Of a DNA stretch of 64,000 bases, positions 8,128 to 16,253 are shown in pieces. Location: contig CAVQKQ010000013.1 in assembly GCA_963713085.1 (NCBI GenBank), positions 186,001 through 250,000 on the forward strand, in the 5' to 3' direction. Positions within the stretch are counted from its first letter, which is position 1; the number at the start of each line of letters is the position of its first letter. The notes beneath the pieces are model-generated. The model was given only the letters and a program-made list of their open reading frames with translations. It searched no databases and was not told the DNA's origin. The DNA comes from PFJX01 sp963713085. GTDB lineage: Bacteria; Pseudomonadota; Gammaproteobacteria; Burkholderiales; Thiobacillaceae. A program made the translations under genes and the position numbers.

Positions 8128-8964
8128 ATGGCTAGGATATATATTCTAGGGGCTGGTTTTTCCAAAACGTGTGATATAGCTACCGATACGGAGATGTTGA
8201 ATTCGCTTAGACCCTTGCTAGTGCCAGCAGTTGGAAAATCTGGTGGGACGCCAAGGACAACTATTGACCACTTAATTGAGCAGAACTTTTCCAAAGACCA
8301 CGATGTTGGGTTTGAGCTATTCATGTCGACCTTATCATCGTTGAAGTTCATGGAAGAGTATATAAACACCGGTGGAAATATCTTTCGTGAAGAAGAACTC
8401 GAAATTAGAGAGGCTCTTTGTGCATATCTTAACAATTGTGTTCGCAATGTAAATTGGCAGACAAATGGCAGTTCAATTGTGGATTTCATGCGTCTGGTAA
8501 ACTGGGATTGTGACTTTGTCCTGACATTTAATTACGATTTACTTCTGGAAGCTGCGGCAACAAGACTAGGGATCGAAGTTAGCGAGAGAGTTATACATTT
8601 GCATGGTGCAATTAATGAAAGAACACTAGCTTTGCCGACATATACAAAATTCGCCTATAGAACAACGAAGTCGCCCCTTGCTGCAAGATGGAAGAAAGCA
8701 TTCGGTATACTACGAGATCAAGCTAAAATAGAAAAGCTGGTGTTTCTTGGTTACTCAATGCCTCCATCGGATCTCGAAGCACGGTCGCTATTTAACTATA
8801 CAGATTGGTATAACGGTGACAACAATTATTCTTATCAAATAGTTGTTGTAAATCCCAACCGGGAAATCTCACGACACTATGAATTCTTCCGCAAGCCAGT
8901 TAAATTCGTGCCACTTACTTTTGAGAAATGGCTTCATGACTCAACTGATACAGGCAACAACTAA
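8128..8964 (+). CDS. SIR2-like domain protein (putative NAD-consuming effector)
   Basis: 278 aa from the ATG at 8128; a TTG at 8119 would add three residues. The N terminus ARIYILGAGFSKT is the glycine-rich NAD-binding start of the SIR2-like fold. LTFNYDLLLEAAA is the N-x-D region and VIHLHGAIN carries the histidine typical of the family. FLGYSMPPSDLEARSLF is the conserved C-terminal motif of bacterial SIR2-like proteins. These are known as NADase effectors in several phage-defence systems, where infection triggers NAD depletion. No other domain is attached. It follows the small membrane protein, and its stop codon overlaps the stop of the opposing gene. AT-rich codon use marks it as acquired. 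The defence role is inference. Confidence 0.8.
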   Translation: MARIYILGAGFSKTCDIATDTEMLNSLRPLLVPAVGKSGGTPRTTIDHLIEQNFSKDHDVGFELFMSTLSSLKFMEEYINTGGNIFREEELEIREALCAYLNNCVRNVNWQTNGSSIVDFMRLVNWDCDFVLTFNYDLLLEAAATRLGIEVSERVIHLHGAINERTLALPTYTKFAYRTTKSPLAARWKKAFGILRDQAKIEKLVFLGYSMPPSDLEARSLFNYTDWYNGDNNYSYQIVVVNPNREISRHYEFFRKPVKFVPLTFEKWLHDSTDTGNN

Positions 8965-9629
8965 TACCTAAGCAAAAGAGCAGTGACACATACAGACACT
9001 ATAAATACTACAAGCCATGTAAGTTTTGTGTTGATGCCATGTATTGCAATCCACAACTCTCGCATAGCTTTTACAAGATAAATGGCATCTGATCGAGTTG
9101 GTGGTAAATAGTTCGCCATTGTTGGCGCGACAGAATCTTGGTTGACTTCGGAAAGAGGAATGCTAAAGGTGACACACGAGATCAACAGATGAGGTGAAGT
9201 ATTATTATCCCATTTCATGCTTGATCCTCGACCCAACTCCATTCCTCTTTCAGTTATCATAATAAAGCTGGGTGTTCTACCTAATCGAGCTGCTTCAACA
9301 AGGTCATTGTATTGATCAGCCGGTAGAAATATATTAATATTGTATCGGCTTTGGTAATAAGATAATGATCCTATCGCTTGGCTATATTCCTTGGCATCCA
9401 GTTCCTGACGACGTATCGTCACGTATCCATCAAGTTTTTCAAGCTGCTCGTCAGTTGATAGCTTTACGCTCTCATACTCGGCAAGTCTTACATGAAATAT
9501 TAGGTGACGTTCACGCTTGATATCTTTTATTGGTTCCAACGGATGACAATCAAGACCATCTAACGTACCAACGTTACCACCATATTTTTCCACCAATTTT
9601 CCGTCTATCACATTCAGGTGTAGATCCAT
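8961..9629 (-). CDS. Tail-anchored protein of unknown family, 222 aa
   Basis: ATG at 9629 is preferred (GGAG seven bases upstream); a TTG at 9641 would add four residues. The body (about residues 1-195) is hydrophilic, mixed alpha/beta in appearance, with no motif I can name (LSYYQSRYNINIFLPADQYN, then RTPSFIMITERGMELGRGSS). The last 21 residues are one hydrophobic helix (WLVVFIVSVCVTALLLRY), so it is probably fixed to the inner membrane by its tail with the body in the cytoplasm. It follows the right copy of orf108 and converges on the SIR2-like gene. It may be the sensor or inhibitor partner of that effector, or an independent gene. Confidence 0.65.
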   Translation of the reverse strand: MDLHLNVIDGKLVEKYGGNVGTLDGLDCHPLEPIKDIKRERHLIFHVRLAEYESVKLSTDEQLEKLDGYVTIRRQELDAKEYSQAIGSLSYYQSRYNINIFLPADQYNDLVEAARLGRTPSFIMITERGMELGRGSSMKWDNNTSPHLLISCVTFSIPLSEVNQDSVAPTMANYLPPTRSDAIYLVKAMRELWIAIHGINTKLTWLVVFIVSVCVTALLLRY

Positions 9630-9661
9630 GTGAATCTCCAAACGGAATTATCGGTGTGCAG

Positions 9662-9988
9662 CTAACTATTCTTCACCTGACCAACTCTTGGTGTCTTCGT
9701 TGTCTTCTTCGCTGTTTTGACTTCACCTTCCACCAACTTAACCTGACGTTTCTTCTTGGTCGGAGGTTCGATCTTAGCTCCTGTCCTCTTGATTCTTGAG
9801 ACAGACTTGATCACATCGAAGACAGAACACTTGTTTTCATTGGTGACGACTTCGAGAGCAGAAAGCAATTTATCCATACCAGGAGATGAGACATCAAGTT
9901 TCTGCTCTGCTTGTTTGGCTTTGAGCCTTCTCAGTCTGGCTTCTGCATCTTCGATCTGCTGTTGAATTGACTTCTTGATCGCTACCAT
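9662..9988 (-). CDS. Small basic hypothetical protein, 108 aa (right copy of orf108)
   Basis: Identical in protein sequence to the gene at 7413-7739, including its ribosome-binding site. Here it leads into the tail-anchored protein gene, whose ATG lies about 33 bases downstream of its stop. The same regulator-like pair therefore heads two different cargo transcripts. Confidence 0.7.
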   Translation of the reverse strand: MVAIKKSIQQQIEDAEARLRRLKAKQAEQKLDVSSPGMDKLLSALEVVTNENKCSVFDVIKSVSRIKRTGAKIEPPTKKKRQVKLVEGEVKTAKKTTKTPRVGQVKNS

Positions 9989-10012
9989 GATGTCTCCTAA
10001 GGTTAATTCGCC

Positions 10013-10225
10013 TCAATCTACCATGATCAACTTAGTGAGTGACTTCACGGCATCGTCTGGAGAGCAGTTGTTCTTTTCACAAACATCTTCCAATGCTTTA
10101 AGTAGTTTGCCCATCCCCGGTGATTTCTGATCAAGAACGGTCTCCGCTGCCTTGGTCTTTGGTATAGCCATCTTTGCTTTGGATGCTGCAACCACTTGTT
10201 CGATCTTGCCCTTTGCTGCTGTCAT
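10013..10225 (-). CDS. Small hypothetical protein, 70 aa (right copy of orf70)
   Basis: Identical to the gene at 7176-7388 with the same AAAGGAGGGG ribosome-binding site and the same 215-base leader. It lies downstream of yajQ on the same strand with 215 bases between, so it is probably transcribed from a promoter inside the arm rather than from yajQ. I see no clean sigma-70 promoter in that leader. Confidence 0.7.
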   Translation of the reverse strand: MTAAKGKIEQVVAASKAKMAIPKTKAAETVLDQKSPGMGKLLKALEDVCEKNNCSPDDAVKSLTKLIMVD

Positions 10226-10440
10226 GGTGACCCCTCCTTTGTGCTAGTTCGACATTAAACCAATCCACGGGAACGATATCGGTCAAATCGATGAGAACTT
10301 TAGCTCTACCCAGACACTAACCACTAACGAGAACAGGTGCCTGTCACATCGGCAACCATCAACAATCCATGGCAGGACTGACGGTAGATTGGTCACTCGT
10401 GACAAACAGGATTCCGTAGCGCCCATCAGATTGGAAGTTG

Positions 10441-10929
10441 TCAATCCCTGAAGTTTTGAAACTGCAGCGGCACCTCGCTGATCTCCTTGCGCACCAGGGT
10501 GATGGTCTCCTGGAGAATGTCGCGCTTGGCACCCGAGACGCGCACGCTTTCGCCCTGGATGCTGGCGTTGACCTTGAGTTTTGAGTCCTTGATCTTTTTC
10601 ACGATCTTTTTCGCCAGTTCGATCTCGATGCCGTTCCTCACTGTCACCTGGCGCTTCACCTTGTTGCCCGAGACCTTCTCGCTCTTTTCGGCGATATCCA
10701 GGCAGCGGATGTCCACATTGCGTTTTGCCAGCTTGCCGTTCAGCACCTCCTGTACCTGATCCAATTGAAAGTCCGTATCAGCAAACACCGTGAGCACGTA
10801 ATCGGCCTGCTCGATGCGGGCATCGGAACCCTTGAAATCGAAGCGGTTGGCGATTTCCTTGTTGGCCTGTTCCACGGCGTTGCGGATTTCCTGCTTATCT
10901 ACCTCGGAGACGATGTCGAAGGAAGGCAT
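10441..10929 (-). CDS. yajQ: YajQ family nucleotide-binding protein
   Basis: 162 aa starting MPSFDIVSEVDKQEIRNAV, the normal start and length for the family; an upstream ATG at 10947 would add six unsupported residues. The typical RFDFKGSDARIE, NVDIRCLDIAEKSEK and VSGAKRDILQETI segments are all present. YajQ-type proteins bind RNA/nucleotides, and some (Xanthomonas) bind cyclic di-GMP and affect transcription. The protein is complete (ends LQFQNFRD). Its last 24 bases form the outer end of the inverted repeat, so the foreign DNA begins exactly at its 3' end, as is common for elements that insert at gene ends. Confidence 0.92.
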   Translation of the reverse strand: MPSFDIVSEVDKQEIRNAVEQANKEIANRFDFKGSDARIEQADYVLTVFADTDFQLDQVQEVLNGKLAKRNVDIRCLDIAEKSEKVSGNKVKRQVTVRNGIEIELAKKIVKKIKDSKLKVNASIQGESVRVSGAKRDILQETITLVRKEISEVPLQFQNFRD

Positions 10930-11052
10930 GGCACACCCCAAAAACATGAAAGAAAGCGAAGATTATAAATTCCCGCGCGCGAACCGCTCGCTCCCACTGT
11001 TCCAGCCGTTTAGAATGGGCTCGTTATTCACTGTTGTAAAAGGGAAATTCCC

Positions 11053-11259
11053 ATGGCTCGCGTCACCGTCGACGACTGCATCAAGCACATCCCCAACCGG
11101 TTCGAGATGACCCTGGCCGCCGCCTACCGTGCCCGCCAGATATCCACCGGCGCCACACCCAAGGTCGAGGCAAACAATGACAAGCCCGCGGTGCTGGCCC
11201 TTCGTGAGATCGCGGAAGGCCTGACCGGCGTCGAAGTCCTCAAGAAATCCCACACCTGA
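11053..11259 (+). CDS. rpoZ: RNA polymerase omega subunit
   Basis: 68 aa, MARVTVDDCIKHIPNRFEM, then LAAAYRARQIS and KPAVLALREIAEG, which is the complete omega fold. It assists assembly of the beta' subunit and takes part in ppGpp binding by RNA polymerase. An AAAGGGAAA site precedes the ATG. It is divergent from yajQ and 20 bases upstream of spoT, its usual partner. The gmk gene that often precedes it is not here. Confidence 0.95.
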   Translation: MARVTVDDCIKHIPNRFEMTLAAAYRARQISTGATPKVEANNDKPAVLALREIAEGLTGVEVLKKSHT

Positions 11260-11279
11260 AGCAACGCTTGGGCAGCACC

Positions 11280-13421
11280 ATGGGGTCGCCGATACCGCTT
11301 CCTCCGCTGCCTATAGCCCTGTCCTACCTGAAGGCCGAGGATCTGGAGGCCTTCCAGCGCGCCTACCAGTTCTCCGCCCGTGCCCACGAGGGCCAGTTTC
11401 GTCAGGGCGGCGCCCCCTATGTCACCCACCCCCTGGCCGTTGCCGAAATTCTGGCCAGCTGGCACCTGGATATCCAGACCCTCATCGCCGCCCTGCTTCA
11501 CGACGTGGTCGAAGACACCGGGATCAGTTCCGAGGAGATCGCCAACGAGTTCGGCAAACCGGTGGCGGCCTTGGTGGACGGCGTCACCAAGCTGGACAGG
11601 ATCAAGTTCGAGACCAAGGCCGAGGCCCAGGCGGAAAACTTCCGCAAGATGCTGCTGGCCATGGCCCGGGACGTCCGGGTCATCCTCATCAAACTGGCGG
11701 ACCGGCTGCACAACATGCAGACCCTGGAGGCCATGCGCCCGGAAAAGATCCACCGCATCGCCCAGGAAACCCTGGAGATCTACGCCCCCATCGCCAACCG
11801 CCTGGGACTCAACAGGGTCTACCAGGAACTTGAGGACATCGCCTTTTCCTACCTGCACCCGGGCCGCTACAAGGTCATCGAGAAGGCGGTCAAGGCCGCC
11901 CGGGGCAACCGCAAGGAGGTGGTGGACAAGATCAAGCAGGCCATCGAGGCCAAGCTCGAGGAATGCAAGATCCCGGCCCAGGTATTCGGACGGGAAAAAC
12001 ACCTGCACAGCGTTTACCGCAAGATGCAGGAAAAGCACCTGGCCTTTTCCGAGGTGTTCGACATCTACGGCTTCCGCATCATCCTGGAAGACGTCAAATC
12101 CTGCTACGTCACCCTGGGCATCCTGCACGGCCTCTACAAACCCATTCCGGGCAAGTTCAAGGACTACATCGCCATTCCCAAGCCCAACGGCTACCAGTCC
12201 CTGCACACCACCCTGTTCGGCCCCTTCGGCGCCCCCCTGGAGGTCCAGATCCGCACCCAGGAGATGCAGCGCATCGCCGAGGCAGGCGTAGCCTCCCACT
12301 GGCTGTACAAGACCGGCGACACCTCACTGTCCGATGTCCAGATGAAGACCCACCAGTGGCTGCAAAGCCTGCTGGACATCCAGGCCGACAGCCGGGATTC
12401 GGTGGAATTCCTGGAACACATCAAGGTGGACCTGTTTCCCGACGAGGTCTACGTATTCACCCCCAAGGGCCGCATCATTTCCATGCCCCGGGGCGCCACG
12501 GCGGTGGACTTTGCCTACAGCGTGCACACGGACGTAGGCAACCATTGCGTGGGCACCAAGATCAACGGCGAATTCATGCCCCTGTCCACCCCTCTGAAGA
12601 ACGGCGACCGGGTGGAAATCCTCACCTCCGACTCGGCCCGCCCCAATCCCGCCTGGGCCCACTTCGCCATCACTGGCAAGGCCCGCGCGCACATCCGTGC
12701 GGCCCTCAAGAGCACCCACCAGCACGAGTCCATCTCACTGGGCGAACAGTTGCTGAACCAGGCCGTGCGCGCTTTGGGCGCGGAACCCCGCGAGGTCGGC
12801 GAGGGGATGTGGGAACGCTATACCAAGGAGGCCGGGCGCGGCCGGGACGACACCCTGGCGGATATCGGCCTGGGCAAGCGACTGGCCTTCGTGGTCGCCC
12901 GCCAACTCCTCTCCCGGGACGCTGACAACGCGCCCCGCGCCGCCCCCGGTCCCATGCTGATTCGCGGCGCCGAGGGTGTGGCCGTGCGTCTGGCCAAGTG
13001 CTGCCGCCCCATTCCCGGCGACCCCATCATCGGCCAGATCAAGAAGGAACAGGGGCTCATCATTCATACCCACGACTGTCCCCAGGTGCGTCACTACCGG
13101 GACGACCCGGACAAATGGGTGGACGTGGCCTGGTCGGCGGAACTGGACAAGCTGTTCGAGGTGGGCATCCGCATCATTGTCGCCAACCAGCGCGGCGTGC
13201 TTGCCAAGGTGGCCGCGGCCATCGCCAACGAGGGTTCCGACATCGACAACGTGCGCATGGAAGAGGAGGCAGGCCCTTACACCAGCCTCTATTTCACGGT
13301 CAGCGTGCAGAACCGCCTGCACCTGGCCCGGCTGATGCGCGCCCTGCGCGGGCTGCACGAAGTGGTGCGGATTCAGCGCATGAAAGGCAAGCACGACGAA
13401 CGGGGCGTCAACATCGTCTGA
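11280..13421 (+). CDS. spoT: Bifunctional (p)ppGpp synthetase/hydrolase
   Basis: 713 aa from ATG 11280; a TTG at 11268 would add four residues. Domain order: HD hydrolase (about 25-180, LIAALLHDVVEDTG retains the HD pair, so hydrolysis is probably active); synthetase (about 220-360, FDIYGFRIIL and KDYIAIPKPNGYQSLHTT); TGS (about 395-455, VFTPKGRIISMPRGATAVDF); a zinc-finger/helical region (CCRPIPGDPIIG); and a C-terminal ACT domain (about 630-710). It makes and breaks the stringent-response alarmone in the cytoplasm. Co-transcribed with rpoZ. Confidence 0.95.
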   Translation: MGSPIPLPPLPIALSYLKAEDLEAFQRAYQFSARAHEGQFRQGGAPYVTHPLAVAEILASWHLDIQTLIAALLHDVVEDTGISSEEIANEFGKPVAALVDGVTKLDRIKFETKAEAQAENFRKMLLAMARDVRVILIKLADRLHNMQTLEAMRPEKIHRIAQETLEIYAPIANRLGLNRVYQELEDIAFSYLHPGRYKVIEKAVKAARGNRKEVVDKIKQAIEAKLEECKIPAQVFGREKHLHSVYRKMQEKHLAFSEVFDIYGFRIILEDVKSCYVTLGILHGLYKPIPGKFKDYIAIPKPNGYQSLHTTLFGPFGAPLEVQIRTQEMQRIAEAGVASHWLYKTGDTSLSDVQMKTHQWLQSLLDIQADSRDSVEFLEHIKVDLFPDEVYVFTPKGRIISMPRGATAVDFAYSVHTDVGNHCVGTKINGEFMPLSTPLKNGDRVEILTSDSARPNPAWAHFAITGKARAHIRAALKSTHQHESISLGEQLLNQAVRALGAEPREVGEGMWERYTKEAGRGRDDTLADIGLGKRLAFVVARQLLSRDADNAPRAAPGPMLIRGAEGVAVRLAKCCRPIPGDPIIGQIKKEQGLIIHTHDCPQVRHYRDDPDKWVDVAWSAELDKLFEVGIRIIVANQRGVLAKVAAAIANEGSDIDNVRMEEEAGPYTSLYFTVSVQNRLHLARLMRALRGLHEVVRIQRMKGKHDERGVNIV

Positions 13422-13487
13422 GCCGGGTTCGGTCCCCAACATTACTCGCCGGTCACCATCTGGTGCGATGGCTGTCCGCTTGCTAAC

Positions 13488-15185
13488 TCAGCGCACGAAT
13501 CCCTCGTGTTCCAGCTTGAGAACGACCATCTGCACCGCCTCGTCCACCGCGCACTTGTCGGTGTCGATGGCAAGTTCGGGTCTCTCGGGAATTTCGTAGG
13601 GGTCCGACACACCGGTGAACTCAGGAATCAGTCCTGCCCGGGCCTTGGCGTATAGGCCCTTGCGGTCGCGACCTTCGCAGACCTCCACCGAGGTGGAGAC
13701 GTGGATCTCGATGAAGCCGCCCCAGGGTTCGATCATGTCGCGCACGGCGCGCCGGGTTTTGGTGTAAGGCGCGATGGGTGCGCAGATGGCGATGCCGCCG
13801 TGCTTGGTGATCTCGCTTGCGACGAAGCCGATGCGGCGGATGTTGATGTCCCGGTGCTCCTTGGAGAAGCCCAGTTCCGAGGAGAGATGCTTGCGGACTA
13901 TGTCGCCGTCCAGCAGGGTGACGCGCCGCCCGTCCATTTCCATGAGCTTGACCGTCAGGGCCCGGGCGATGGTGGACTTTCCGGCCCCCGACAAGCCGGT
14001 GAAGAATACCGTGAAGCCTTGCCGGCTGCGGGGTGGATAGGCCTTGCGCAGCTCCTCCAGCACCTCCGGGTAGGTCACCCATTCCGGCACCTTCAAGCCG
14101 TGCATCAGGCGGCGCACCAGTTCGGCGCCGCCCATGCTCTGGGTACGCGCCTCGCCGGGGGCCTCGGTTTCGGGAAGGTATTCGCCGCTGTCCTCCACGA
14201 ACACCATGCGCGGGAATGGCACCAGGCTCACCCCCAGGTGTTTCCCCGCCGCGGCGAAGGCGCCGGCCTGGGCTAGGTCGGGGATGTCCTCGCCCCGCCT
14301 CTGGGCCCCGGCCACTGGGGTCTCGCCGCCCACCACCAAGTGGGAGCAGCCGTTGTTGCGGGCGATGATGGCGCGCAGCAAAGTTTCCCGGGGGCCGGCG
14401 GCGAAAGGGGTCATGGGGTTGAGGGCCAGTGCGCTGGTGGCGGCGGGAAACCGCGGCATGATGGCCTGACAGGCGCGCACCAGGGTGAAGTGGCCCGAAT
14501 CCATGACCGGATCGGCGCCGGCCATGGGGTGGATGAGCAGGTTGGCCTCGTGCTGCACGGCGGCCCGTAGGATGAATTCGAACTGGGCTCGATGCATGGG
14601 ATGGCCGGGTTGATAGGCCAGGATACGGCGCCAGCCGCGGCGCTGGAATGATTCCCTCAATTCCGCCGGGGTCTGGCGCAGGGCCAGGAAGTCGTGCCGG
14701 GGGGGCATTGCCACGCCTTCCACGCGGCCGGCCACGTAATACACACCCTCTCCGGCCAGAGGAGCGGACAGCGGCACGCCGGCGGTCACGGCCAGTTGGG
14801 CCTCCATGACGTGGTCGGCGGGCCAGACTTCGGAAATGTGCAGGATGGCGGGCATGAAGCCCTCGGAATCGCGCAGGGCCACGGTCTGACCTACGGCCAG
14901 CCTGGCGGCGGCCTTTTCGGCTACGGCCAGCACGATGGGCTGGGGCCAATAGAGGCCATCCGGCAGGCTCATCCCCGACAGCACCGCGTGCATTTCCGCC
15001 CGCCCCATATAGCCGGTCAGTGGCGACAGGGCCCCGGACAGCAGCAGTTCCAGCTCGCACATCTGTTGCCAGCTCAGGTCCAGGGAGTCCATCTCCCGGG
15101 CTTCCTGCCGGATGTCACCGGCCCGTTCCGGACTGGCCATGAGGCTGACGATCCGGCCACCGTATGGGGGAATGAGGGTTTCCAT
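13488..15185 (-). CDS. APS kinase with a degenerate ATP-sulfurylase N-terminal domain
   Basis: 565 aa: an ATP-sulfurylase-like domain (about 1-375) fused to APS kinase (about 385-565). The kinase half looks intact: GLSGAGKST P-loop, LLDGDIVRKHL, FSKEHRDINIRRIGFVASE, and APYTKTRR. It should phosphorylate adenylylsulfate to PAPS. The sulfurylase half has lost its signatures: the usual QTRNPxHRAH loop reads QPGHPMHRAQ, and the usual GRDHAGPG reads GGETPVAG. I recall a similar Thiobacillus denitrificans protein reported to have only kinase activity, which fits. Co-directional with the DHH-family gene 12 bases upstream. Function in sulfur metabolism is likely; sulfurylase activity is unlikely. Confidence 0.85.
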   Translation of the reverse strand: METLIPPYGGRIVSLMASPERAGDIRQEAREMDSLDLSWQQMCELELLLSGALSPLTGYMGRAEMHAVLSGMSLPDGLYWPQPIVLAVAEKAAARLAVGQTVALRDSEGFMPAILHISEVWPADHVMEAQLAVTAGVPLSAPLAGEGVYYVAGRVEGVAMPPRHDFLALRQTPAELRESFQRRGWRRILAYQPGHPMHRAQFEFILRAAVQHEANLLIHPMAGADPVMDSGHFTLVRACQAIMPRFPAATSALALNPMTPFAAGPRETLLRAIIARNNGCSHLVVGGETPVAGAQRRGEDIPDLAQAGAFAAAGKHLGVSLVPFPRMVFVEDSGEYLPETEAPGEARTQSMGGAELVRRLMHGLKVPEWVTYPEVLEELRKAYPPRSRQGFTVFFTGLSGAGKSTIARALTVKLMEMDGRRVTLLDGDIVRKHLSSELGFSKEHRDINIRRIGFVASEITKHGGIAICAPIAPYTKTRRAVRDMIEPWGGFIEIHVSTSVEVCEGRDRKGLYAKARAGLIPEFTGVSDPYEIPERPELAIDTDKCAVDEAVQMVVLKLEHEGFVR

Positions 15186-15197
15186 GATGTTCCGTTT

Positions 15198-16154
15198 CTA
15201 AGCTGGATAGGCCTTGAAGAAGGCGGCGATGAAATCGGGTATACGGGCCTCGGGCAGGAGGTTGATGCCTGCCGCGGCCTTGCGCCCACCACCGCTTTCG
15301 AATTGGCGGCAGAGTTCGTCCGCGCCGGTCTTGTTGCGCAGCGGGGCGCGCACGCTGACCACGAAATGGCCCTTGGGAGAGCGGGTGATCAGGGCATGGG
15401 CACGCTGGGGATGGGCTGTAGCCAGGTCGTTGGCGTAGACGCCGGATACCCGGCGCGCCCAGGCCTCGTCCGGGAGGAGAAACACCGCGCCGGAAGGCCC
15501 GACCTCGACGGGCGCCACGGCCCGCGCCCGGGCCATGTCGGCGGCGTAGCCCTGGCTCAGGGTCTGGAATTCCGGCGCCTCACGGATGAACGCAAAGGGA
15601 TCAGCAAAGCTGTGGAGACGGCAATAAAGCTCGGCAGGGTGGAAGTAGAGGTCCTCCAGGCTGTCGCCGTAGCCGTTGTAGTTGAGGCATTCACCCAGGC
15701 TGCGCAATTGATTCAACGCTGCCGCATCGAGCCCCAACGGTTCTGCAGCACGCCGCGCGGCGTCATGCAGGTTATCGCCGAAGGCGGCGGCGACGGCCCA
15801 GACCCGATACCCGCCGCCAAGATAACGGTCCACCAGCAGACTGGTACAGACATCGGCGGCTGTATCGATGTGGGCCTGGAAGTTGGGGTGGATCGGCAAC
15901 TCGCCCGGGTTGTGGTGGTCGAACCAGCGCACCGTCACGCCCGCCTCCAGCATGGCCGCCAGAGGCGCGGCATTCTTCTCCACGGCGATATCCAGGGCGG
16001 TGACCCGGTCGCCCGGCTGGGGCGCGATCCGCTTCAGCAGGCCGATGTCCCGCTTCACGCCGGTGATCAGGGTGGCATCGAGGGGCTCGGCCAGCCGCAA
16101 CTGGTGCAGCGCACAGATGCCGTCGGCATCACCGTTAAAGACATCGTAGATCAT
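15198..16154 (-). CDS. DHH superfamily phosphoesterase
   Basis: 318 aa. The DHH domain signatures are present: FNGDADGICALHQLRL near the start, VTALDIAVEKN, and WFDHHNPGE around residues 88-96 (the DHH triad). The C-terminal DHHA1-type glycine motif is FESGGGRKAAAGI. Relatives are metal-dependent phosphodiesterases that act on short RNAs, pAp or cyclic dinucleotides. Immediately upstream of the APS-kinase gene (12-base gap, same strand), so turnover of 3'-phosphoadenosine phosphate, the by-product of PAPS use, is an attractive but unproved role. Confidence 0.8.
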   Translation of the reverse strand: MIYDVFNGDADGICALHQLRLAEPLDATLITGVKRDIGLLKRIAPQPGDRVTALDIAVEKNAAPLAAMLEAGVTVRWFDHHNPGELPIHPNFQAHIDTAADVCTSLLVDRYLGGGYRVWAVAAAFGDNLHDAARRAAEPLGLDAAALNQLRSLGECLNYNGYGDSLEDLYFHPAELYCRLHSFADPFAFIREAPEFQTLSQGYAADMARARAVAPVEVGPSGAVFLLPDEAWARRVSGVYANDLATAHPQRAHALITRSPKGHFVVSVRAPLRNKTGADELCRQFESGGGRKAAAGINLLPEARIPDFIAAFFKAYPA

Positions 16155-16253
16155 GTGCGGTCCCGATAGGCCGTGGGCGGCGCCACGGCCGACTCATACA
16201 GGAAATCATATCGGCCGAGGCCGGCCGATATGGCGCCACCCACTGTTCGGCGG

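Larger units (their letters stand above)
9660..10464 (-). repeat. Right arm of the perfect 805-bp inverted repeat
   Basis: Reverse complement of 6937-7741 without any difference that I found. Its outer 24 bases (10441-10464) are the true 3' end of the intact yajQ gene, so this arm is in the context expected for the chromosome, and the left arm is the copy that carries a piece of yajQ. Such identity over 805 bp means a recent duplication or ongoing gene conversion, or an assembly fold-back. Confidence 0.95.

Noticed and set aside
6937..10464. Inverted repeats as an on/off promoter switch
   Set aside because: Both arms are identical and each contains the leader and first genes, so inversion of the core would not change which promoter drives the cargo.
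6937..10464. The yajQ 3' ends as attL/attR of an integrated element
   Set aside because: Attachment sites made by integration are direct repeats; these are inverted, and no integrase gene lies between them.
11124..12299. 391-codon frame antisense to spoT
   Set aside because: Antisense shadow of a conserved gene; Gly/Val/Leu/Asp-rich without domain signatures.
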